Positions 58,440-64,000 of a DNA stretch of 64,000 nt are shown in pieces. This DNA is from JAUPVL01 sp964512085. Lineage in GTDB: Bacteria; Patescibacteriota; Saccharimonadia; CAILAD01; BJGX01. The position numbers were made by a program, and so were the translations under genes. The stretch is from positions 1 to 64,000 of the forward strand of contig CAZEIU010000001.1 in assembly GCA_964512085.1 (NCBI GenBank). Reading direction: 5' to 3'. Numbering within the stretch: position 1 is the stretch's first letter; each line of letters starts with the position of its first letter. The notes beneath the pieces were generated by a model that saw nothing but the letters and a program-made list of their open reading frames with translations, did not search any database and was not told where the DNA came from.

Positions 58440-59279
58440 TTATATGTGCAGCTCATAAACAAGCGGGCGATGGTCTGAAGGTCCTGAATCTAAAATGCCC
58501 GAACTAATAACTTGAATGTAATTACTTGCGAACGCAAAATCAATTCTTCTACCGAGCATATTTGGCACAAAACGTGGCCCAATCCAAGTGGGAGCACTCA
58601 TCTCGGGCCCCAGTGGATTTAATACGTTAGACAATGATTTTATTATTCTTGTAGAATTCTTAGCATTGAAGTCTCCTGCTAAAAATACTGGGTGAGGATG
58701 TTCAGACAGCCACGACAAGAGTGTAGCACTCTCGTTATCGATCAAAGTTGCATTTGTTCTTAGCGGTAGTCTATAAGACAAATGTACATTTGCAAAAGTC
58801 ACTTTTTGACCAGACTCTGTGGTTACGGTGCCGTACACAAGTACTCTTCTGCTACCAAGACCATTCTTGCCCAACGCTCTTCCGCCTTGACTCAATACAA
58901 TATAACCAAATTCTATCGAATACTTACTGTAAAGGATTGATCCCTCAGATATAGTGCCGTATCTTTTAGTCTCACGTCTGCGGGTTTCGATAAACATAAA
59001 AGACATTAAACGGTGCAATGCAATTTGATAAGGTATTGTGTTGCCAGTAATTGTACTATGCTCTTCTAAGAATCTAGTGCGCACAACTACCTCTTGAAGC
59101 ATCAAAAAATCACAGTCAAAGTCGTCGCTAAGTAATCTCGGGATAAGTTTTTCATCGCCAGCCCGCCACCAAACGTTCCAATTTATCAATTTTAGAGGCC
59201 TATTGGTTGGAATCTTAAATCTATCACCGGGATCGTCGGATCTTACCGCTCTCCAATGAGATTCTTCTTCTAAAAGCAA
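58440..59279 (-). CDS. Endonuclease/exonuclease/phosphatase (EEP) family protein
   Basis: 279 aa, TTG start 7 nt after GAGGAG. Metal-dependent EEP core: LKLINWNVWW (Asn), FLMLQEVVVRTRFL (catalytic Glu), FANVHLS, VFLAGDFNAKN (GDFN), RRIDFAF, and SGPSDHRPLVYEL (catalytic Asp-His). Substrates of the family range from DNA to phosphoesters; not determinable here. Leader motif GCACCTT at 59298-59304; promoter TTGTAA-16-TATAAT. Confidence 0.9.
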   Translation of the reverse strand: MLLEEESHWRAVRSDDPGDRFKIPTNRPLKLINWNVWWRAGDEKLIPRLLSDDFDCDFLMLQEVVVRTRFLEEHSTITGNTIPYQIALHRLMSFMFIETRRRETKRYGTISEGSILYSKYSIEFGYIVLSQGGRALGKNGLGSRRVLVYGTVTTESGQKVTFANVHLSYRLPLRTNATLIDNESATLLSWLSEHPHPVFLAGDFNAKNSTRIIKSLSNVLNPLGPEMSAPTWIGPRFVPNMLGRRIDFAFASNYIQVISSGILDSGPSDHRPLVYELHI

Positions 59280-59347
59280 AGTTTTCTCCTCTTCTATAAG
59301 GTGCTAAGACAGGTGTTATTATATTGAATAATTATTTTTTTACAAGT

Positions 59348-59375
59348 AAAAAGCCTCAAACTGTCGTTCGAGGCT
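59348..59375 (-). terminator. Terminator of the 59392 gene
   Basis: Minus strand AGCCTC/GAGGCT arms with further inner pairing, then TTTTT. Confidence 0.8.
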
Positions 59376-59391
59376 ATATTATAGGTAATGA

Positions 59392-59571
59392 TTACCAAAT
59401 ATTTAGAATGATAAACGCTATACCGGTAAAGAGCGATAAAAGGCCAATAATCATTAGTAGCATACCAAACTTCTCTGCAAACTTTCCTCTATGCGATTCT
59501 CGCGATGCCATATCTGTTCCACCCAAAAAAGCCAATAAGCCGCACACAACAGCAAGTACATCGTATGGCAC
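59392..59571 (-). CDS. Two-helix small membrane protein (59 aa)
   Basis: GTG start with AAGGAGAG about 8 nt upstream; promoter TTGCAA-17-TATAAT. Helices at about 4-17 and 36-57, joined by a basic loop (MASRESHRGKFAEKFG). Own terminator. Family not recognised, but the gene signals are complete. Confidence 0.65.
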   Translation of the reverse strand: MPYDVLAVVCGLLAFLGGTDMASRESHRGKFAEKFGMLLMIIGLLSLFTGIAFIILNIW

Positions 59572-59679
59572 GTTCGCTCTCTCCTTGTCTCAACGCTTTT
59601 GAAATTACCAAGAGGATTATACTTATAATAACGTTTTTTTGCAATAAAATTATTCTTAGTTATAAATCGAAAGGTTGCA

Positions 59680-59847
59680 TTAAACAAATATCGCAACAGC
59701 TCCCGCTAAGAGTAAAATTATGCCCGTTACTTGAATCGATCTAGCCATAAAGTTAGTAGCTTTGTCGCTACTATGTTTTTCATAATATAAAGAACCTACT
59801 ACTAATGTAAAAGCTCCCAACGCGAACATTACGAACTCGTTTTTCAC
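59680..59847 (-). CDS. Two-helix small membrane protein (55 aa)
   Basis: GTG start 7 nt after GAGG; promoter TTTACA-17-TATTAT. Helices at about 5-22 and 38-55 around a polar loop (YYEKHSSDKATNF). Resembles the preceding small protein in layout, not clearly in sequence. Between it and rarA lies only the divergent promoter region. Confidence 0.6.
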   Translation of the reverse strand: MKNEFVMFALGAFTLVVGSLYYEKHSSDKATNFMARSIQVTGIILLLAGAVAIFV

Positions 59848-59958
59848 TTCTCTACCTCAATCTTTCGACGAAAAGTTCCATGCAATAATAGCATAATATA
59901 ATAATTCTGTAAATAATTAACATGACAATTTTCGCTTTTTGTTTGCTATAATAATATT

Positions 59959-61161
59959 ATGAAGCAACAAGACGAGTTTACACCTTTAGCCGAGAGCTTG
60001 CGACCTCAAAAGCTTAGCGAAGTTATTGGGCAAAAACATCTTTTAGCCAAAGATAAGTTTTTACACAACATACTTAGCAATAAGAAACCTGTGAGTATGA
60101 TCTTATGGGGCCCTCCAGGATCGGGCAAAACAACAATCGCCAGAATAATTGGTCACAACAAAGATTATGAGTACACCGAAATTTCGGCAGTAACTTCGGG
60201 TTTAAGCGATGTAAAATGCGTTATTATTGATGCCAAAGCTATGCAGAGATTGGGTAAAAAAACAGTGTTATTTGTAGATGAAATACATAGGTTCAATAAG
60301 GCTCAGCAAGATGCATTTTTGCCTCACGTAGAGAATGGTACGATCGTTCTTATTGGTGCTACTACCGAAAACCCTAGCTTTGAGGTTATTAGCCCGCTAC
60401 TGTCACGCACTCGTGTTGTCGTACTAGAGAGTCTCACCAAAAAAGATATCACAACTCTTTTAAAGAGAGCTCAAAAACACATTGCGCCCAAATCATTAAA
60501 CAAAGACTCGCTAGCATTACTTGCAGAATTATCTGGTGGTGATGCTCGTATGGCAATTAATGGCTTGGAGCTCGCTGCACAGCTTAGCCCCAAAGAGATA
60601 ACTACAGAGCGCGTAAAGCAAGCCATGCTTACTGCGGGCAAGCAAACTGCCAAATACGACAAAGGTGGCGAATATCATTACAATATTATTTCTGCTTACA
60701 TAAAATCTATGAGGGGTGGTGATATAGATGCCACATTGTACTATCTTGCCCGTATGATAAATGGCGGCGAAGATCCTAAATTTATCGCCCGACGAAATAT
60801 TGTATTTGCTAGCGAAGATATTGGCCTTGCCGCACCTGCTGCACTCAACTTAGCAGTTTCTACATTTTTAACAGTAGAGCGAGTTGGTTCGCCAGAGTGT
60901 AATTATGCTCTGTTTGAATGCGCTATTGTTCTAGCTAAGAGTAAGAAATCTCGTGCTGTAACCGATGCGATGAACAAAGCTTTTGATATAGCCAGCAAAT
61001 ATCCAGATACTGCTGTACCATTACATTTACGAAATGCTCCTACCAAATTAATGAAAGATTTGGGCTACCAAAAAGGAACCAAGTGGGAGTCTGGTTTTAA
61101 ACACTCCAAGGGCTTTATGCCGAGCGAATTAAAAGATATCAATATTTTTAAAAACCAATAG
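59959..61161 (+). CDS. rarA: Replication-associated recombination protein A (RarA/MgsA)
   Basis: 400 aa. AAA+ motor: Walker A WGPPGSGKTTIARII near residue 52, Walker B VLFVDEIHRFNKAQQDAFL, sensor GATTENPSFEVI, then the tetramerisation domain (DIDATLYYLARMINGGEDPK, RRNIVFASEDIGLA). It acts at stalled replication forks. TATAAT (59947-59952) ends 7 nt before the ATG: leaderless. Its end overlaps the convergent gene by 14 nt. Confidence 0.96.
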   Translation: MKQQDEFTPLAESLRPQKLSEVIGQKHLLAKDKFLHNILSNKKPVSMILWGPPGSGKTTIARIIGHNKDYEYTEISAVTSGLSDVKCVIIDAKAMQRLGKKTVLFVDEIHRFNKAQQDAFLPHVENGTIVLIGATTENPSFEVISPLLSRTRVVVLESLTKKDITTLLKRAQKHIAPKSLNKDSLALLAELSGGDARMAINGLELAAQLSPKEITTERVKQAMLTAGKQTAKYDKGGEYHYNIISAYIKSMRGGDIDATLYYLARMINGGEDPKFIARRNIVFASEDIGLAAPAALNLAVSTFLTVERVGSPECNYALFECAIVLAKSKKSRAVTDAMNKAFDIASKYPDTAVPLHLRNAPTKLMKDLGYQKGTKWESGFKHSKGFMPSELKDINIFKNQ

Positions 61162-61687
61162 AGCTATATTGCGCAACGTTTTTAGACACTGTCTCTAAGA
61201 AAGGTTGTATATTTTTTATTAGCTCAACTGTAGCTTTGGTTTGCAAAACTGAGCCGTCAGATTTTTTTATGGTAATAGTTCGTGTTTGTCCGCCAAGCAA
61301 TTCGGGTTGGCCGGCACTATTATTGGCATTTATAGAGCCTTGTACGTCGTTTTTATAATAACTATCTACAATGTTTTGATAACCCGACTTGGTAAGACTA
61401 CAAGGTTGGCTACCGTTTTGATTTACACTGCCCGAAACCACAATACTGCAGCCATTGTTTTGCAATGTAAGTGTTTTGGTAGATTGAAACTCGGGCGTAA
61501 CTGGGCCCGTGCTCGTACTAAACTCAATGCTAGATATAGAGCTGTATTTGGTTTTATTAGAATATATTGAGTAAAGAATGAGCCCAACCACAAGCAAGGC
61601 AATTAGCACTACTGCAATTATCGTTATTCGTTTGTTGCGTTTATAGTTGTCGTAAGTTTGCAAATTACTATAACGAGATTTATTCAT
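61148..61687 (-). CDS. Membrane-anchored hypothetical protein (179 aa)
   Basis: A short basic N-terminus and one membrane helix (about 20-42) are followed by an exterior beta-rich domain (SSIEFSTSTGPVTPEFQSTK, GGQTRTITIKKSDGSVLQTK). No recognised family. TATTAT (61694-61699) ends 7 nt before the ATG: leaderless, divergent from the dehydrogenase gene. Confidence 0.65.
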   Translation of the reverse strand: MNKSRYSNLQTYDNYKRNKRITIIAVVLIALLVVGLILYSIYSNKTKYSSISSIEFSTSTGPVTPEFQSTKTLTLQNNGCSIVVSGSVNQNGSQPCSLTKSGYQNIVDSYYKNDVQGSINANNSAGQPELLGGQTRTITIKKSDGSVLQTKATVELIKNIQPFLETVSKNVAQYSSIGF

Positions 61688-61730
61688 AAATTAATAATAT
61701 CACTTTTATATTTGCTATAATACAAAACTA

Positions 61731-62453
61731 ATGAAAACAACAATTGGCTTAATAGGCTACGGTGATTTTGGCCGGTTAATAATAAAATTTCTGAGCAAAG
61801 ACCACGATTTTGAAGTCTTTAGTCGATCTGCCAAAGAAAGCAATACAAAATCTGTAAGTTTTGTAAGTTTAAACAAGTGCGTAAATAACAAGTATATTAT
61901 TTTGGCTACACCGTTATCGGCATACAAAAAAATATTACAACAAATTAGTAAGAGTGCACCAAAGAATGCCGTTGTTATAGATGTTTGTTCTGTAAAAGTC
62001 GAGCCACAACGCTTGGCCAAAAAATACTTGCGTAGCGATATTGGTTTTATCGGTACTCATCCTCTCTTTGGTCCGCAGTCGGCTACTAATAGCCTTAAAA
62101 ATCACAAGATTGTAATTTGTACTCAAAACAAAACTAGTTTTGCAAACAATTTAGAAAGCTACTTATCTAAATTAGGCCTAAAAGTAATTCACTTGACCGC
62201 CCAAGAACACGATAAACAGATGGCCGAGGTTCAGGCGCTTACTTTTTTTGTAGCTAGAGGTCTTATGAATACCCATTTACACAAGAACATTCTTACTACC
62301 CCTTCATTTAAGAAGTTATTAGATCTTGCCGAGCTCGAATCTCATCATTCAGATGCGTTATTTAATACTATCCAAACAGGCAACCCTTATGCCAAAACTG
62401 CAAGAAACAAGTTTATCGCCATGCTCAAACAGCTTAATAAAAAAATAAAATAA
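61731..62453 (+). CDS. Prephenate dehydrogenase-like protein (TyrA family)
   Basis: 240 aa. N-terminal Rossmann fold IGLIGYGDFGRLI, then IILATPLSAYKKIL, DVCSVKVEPQ, FIGTHPLFGPQSA, and LTAQEHDKQMAEVQALTFFVARGL, all typical of TyrA. It would oxidise prephenate in tyrosine synthesis, but no other aromatic-pathway gene is visible, so the physiological substrate is uncertain. Confidence 0.85.
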   Translation: MKTTIGLIGYGDFGRLIIKFLSKDHDFEVFSRSAKESNTKSVSFVSLNKCVNNKYIILATPLSAYKKILQQISKSAPKNAVVIDVCSVKVEPQRLAKKYLRSDIGFIGTHPLFGPQSATNSLKNHKIVICTQNKTSFANNLESYLSKLGLKVIHLTAQEHDKQMAEVQALTFFVARGLMNTHLHKNILTTPSFKKLLDLAELESHHSDALFNTIQTGNPYAKTARNKFIAMLKQLNKKIK

Positions 62454-62469
62454 GGAGTATAATAGATTT

Positions 62470-62841
62470 ATGAATTCAAATAAAATAACCACTCTAGTAA
62501 TAGGTCTTTTACTTATAGCAATTTCATTTATTATTCTTATTGGGTTACTTGCCAAACTCGATGCCACCTCGCAAATTCTAGATTACTGGCCTGCGGTACT
62601 TATTTTTATTGGAGTACTAGCCATGAGCGGTAAAAACACAAGTAGCTACGGCGTAGCCTTAGGGCTAATATTTTTAGGCATCTTTGGCGCTTTGCGACGC
62701 ATTGGTGCTATGCAAACTCCTACCGGACAAGCCTTAGTAGCTCTATTTGTAGGTTTTGGAGGAATTGTAATGCTAGTAATGTTGGTCTCAAGACCAAAAA
62801 AATCGACTTCTAATCAACCCATAAACCGGTCGGATAGATAG
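62470..62841 (+). CDS. Four-helix small membrane protein (123 aa)
   Basis: Hydrophobic helices at about 8-28, 36-50, 58-75 and 88-108; basic Ser/Lys-rich tail. It resembles widespread small membrane proteins of the LiaF/DUF5668 type (LDYWPAVLIFIGVLAM), an assignment by memory. TATAAT (62458-62463) ends 7 nt before the ATG. Stop abuts the K+ channel gene's stop. Confidence 0.65.
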   Translation: MNSNKITTLVIGLLLIAISFIILIGLLAKLDATSQILDYWPAVLIFIGVLAMSGKNTSSYGVALGLIFLGIFGALRRIGAMQTPTGQALVALFVGFGGIVMLVMLVSRPKKSTSNQPINRSDR

Positions 62842-63156
62842 CTATTTCTTACTAAGTTTTTTCTGCAAATTTTTGTGGCGTTTTTGTAGGCGCTTACTAT
62901 AGTTTACGGCCAAGTTATTTACAAAGAACAAGAATATAGAAATACCAATTACTATATAGACCATAGTAAATATCTTAGTTATATCTGTGGTTGGCACCAA
63001 GTTTCCATACCCAACGGTCGCTAGAGTTACTACGCAAAAAAACAGCGAATCTATAAATCGCCACTTCTCAAAATGCATATAAAATATTGTACCTATAAAA
63101 AGTAGCAAGAATACTACCAAGAACAAATATCTGTTTTTTACATGAGCGTTTACCAT
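62842..63156 (-). CDS. Two-helix potassium channel
   Basis: 104 aa. Two membrane helices enclose a pore helix and the selectivity filter in TLATVGYGNLVPTTD. KcsA-like pore module without a regulatory domain; the C-terminal tail is basic (KRLQKRHKNLQKKLSKK). As a tetramer it would conduct K+. Complete despite its small size. Confidence 0.92.
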   Translation of the reverse strand: MVNAHVKNRYLFLVVFLLLFIGTIFYMHFEKWRFIDSLFFCVVTLATVGYGNLVPTTDITKIFTMVYIVIGISIFLFFVNNLAVNYSKRLQKRHKNLQKKLSKK

Positions 63157-63189
63157 TTTTTTATTATAGCAAATATTATTTACAATAAC

Positions 63190-63447
63190 CTACACGAATA
63201 TATTAATAATGGCTATTATAGCTACTATAGCCATTACAGCATTCACAATAGCAGTCTGATGAGTCCTTTTAAAAAGCGATATTGTTATTAAGCATACTGC
63301 ACCAATTAAATTGAGCACATGAAACAACAATGCATCGACATTAGTAACTTTTAAAACTAAAAGTATGTAAGCAAGAATAATTAAGATAGCGCCTAGCCAA
63401 CCAACAACTTCAAAAAGTACTTTTCTGTCTCTTTTACTTAATTTCAT
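63190..63447 (-). CDS. CBU_0592-type small membrane protein
   Basis: 85 aa, three helices. The first carries VGWLGAILIILAYIL and the second FHVLNLIGAVCLITISLFK, as in this family of small membrane proteins of unknown function. The ATG overlaps the TAA of the upstream gene (TAATG), so translation is coupled. Confidence 0.75.
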   Translation of the reverse strand: MKLSKRDRKVLFEVVGWLGAILIILAYILLVLKVTNVDALLFHVLNLIGAVCLITISLFKRTHQTAIVNAVMAIVAIIAIINIFV

Positions 63448-64000
63448 TAGATCTTCATTTCTTTAAATGCCCAAATCAATACCTCTAGCATATCACTGTA
63501 GCTAATATTCTTACTTGGGCTGTATAAATAAAGTACGTTATCTACAACCTCAATATTTATCTCAAACTCTAAGCCGTAAATTCTCTCCATAAAGTTTGTT
63601 GCCAGCAGCTCAAAGCTAGTGGCTTGATCTTGATTGGCCGCCCAAACAGCAAATTTCTTATTAAACTCAACGCTCTCGGTCTCAATCTTATTTAGGCCCT
63701 TAGCTTTGGGCTTAAAACCATACCAACTTTTTTCTGTTACTAAGATATCGTCGTAGCTTTTGGGCAAAATTGCTTGGGCTACTGCAAAAGGCTGCATACC
63801 TACGCCAGCCCTTGGCTCATAGCTATAAAACTCCACAATAATGTCTTTATAATAACCAATAACATGGTTATTGATATCGGCATTGCCAAACCCAGCAGGA
63901 CCAAATATCGCACCCCTACTTGGCATCATAAGCCAGCCAAAATCTGGGTCATAATAAAAATTATTCGCGCTAGCAAACTCAGCTATCGAAGTGTCGTATT
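63447..64000 (-). CDS. Hypothetical protein, N-terminus beyond the window
   Basis: At least 184 residues; the frame is open to the right edge. The visible part is a mixed alpha/beta soluble region (ASANNFYYDPDFGWLMMPSR, YKDIIVEFYSYEPRAGVG) ending in YSDMLEVLIWAFKEMKI. It resembles DUF3137-like proteins, a low-confidence impression. Coupled to the downstream membrane protein by overlap. Confidence 0.65.
   Translation of the reverse strand, partial: YDTSIAEFASANNFYYDPDFGWLMMPSRGAIFGPAGFGNADINNHVIGYYKDIIVEFYSYEPRAGVGMQPFAVAQAILPKSYDDILVTEKSWYGFKPKAKGLNKIETESVEFNKKFAVWAANQDQATSFELLATNFMERIYGLEFEINIEVVDNVLYLYSPSKNISYSDMLEVLIWAFKEMKI

Noticed and set aside
63250..63290. CTGATGAG core-like sequence resembling a hammerhead
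   Set aside because: No GAA after a matching stem II and no stem III; it lies antisense to a coding gene. Similar isolated matches at 38262 and 36366 and in the TPR gene near 8230 fail the same test.
1..64000. CRISPR arrays, insertion sequences, prophage genes, rRNA genes
   Set aside because: No regularly spaced direct repeats, no transposase or integrase motifs, no phage structural genes and no rRNA sequence were seen.

Overview
The window looks like part of a small, AT-rich genome of the Candidate Phyla Radiation (Patescibacteria), most probably Saccharibacteria (TM7). This rests on gene content and style: small single-copy information-processing genes, cell-envelope genes (FtsK, LCP ligase, Rpf-like muralytic protein, Mur-ligase-like protein), almost no biosynthesis, and many short orphan proteins. 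UGA is used as a stop (for example ftsK and yajQ), which argues against the UGA=Gly lineages. The lineage is an inference; no 16S rRNA gene is present.

Layout. 0-24.9 kb is mostly core: ychF, efp, rpsF-ssb-rpsR, recA-recX, yajQ, a RodZ-like gene next to ftsK, an ABC exporter, RNase J, a family-4 uracil-DNA glycosylase, pnp, rpsO, truB and a degenerate DHH protein. 25.0-29.3 kb is an accessory segment that is nearly all minus strand: tRNA-Lys, two small genes, tmRNA, and then a GC-rich island of structured RNA. The island holds a duplicated multi-hairpin leader (RNA A and RNA B), a roughly 600-nt RNA with an H-type pseudoknot and minus-strand tetraloops, a complete type III hammerhead ribozyme, a zinc-knuckle microprotein, and a separate roughly 390-nt RNA with a consensus promoter and terminator. 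29.3-43.8 kb mixes core replication and repair genes (rpsT, holA, mutM, polA, rpoD, dnaG) with small accessory genes, including a cyclic-phosphate-processing receiver-like protein and a second type III hammerhead ribozyme on the plus strand. 43.9-64 kb holds surface and sugar-related genes (HAD protein, sulfotransferase, Mur-ligase-like, LCP), trhO, pyrH, dus, rarA, a TyrA-like dehydrogenase, a K+ channel and many small membrane proteins.

Expression style. Two architectures recur. Many genes that start a transcription unit have a TATAAT-like -10 box ending 7-8 nt before the ATG, so their mRNAs should be leaderless. The accessory small genes instead have a full TTGACW-17-TATAAT promoter, a short 5' leader with a strong Shine-Dalgarno, often a GTG or TTG start, and their own hairpin-plus-U-tract terminator.

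The most interesting biology is RNA: two hammerhead ribozymes in 3'-untranslated positions, the repeated and covarying leader A/B, and the large pseudoknotted RNA near tmRNA. Several core proteins have lost hallmark residues: DnaG has no zinc ligands, the UDG has lost two Fe-S cysteines, and the DHH protein and a thioredoxin-like protein lack their active-site residues.
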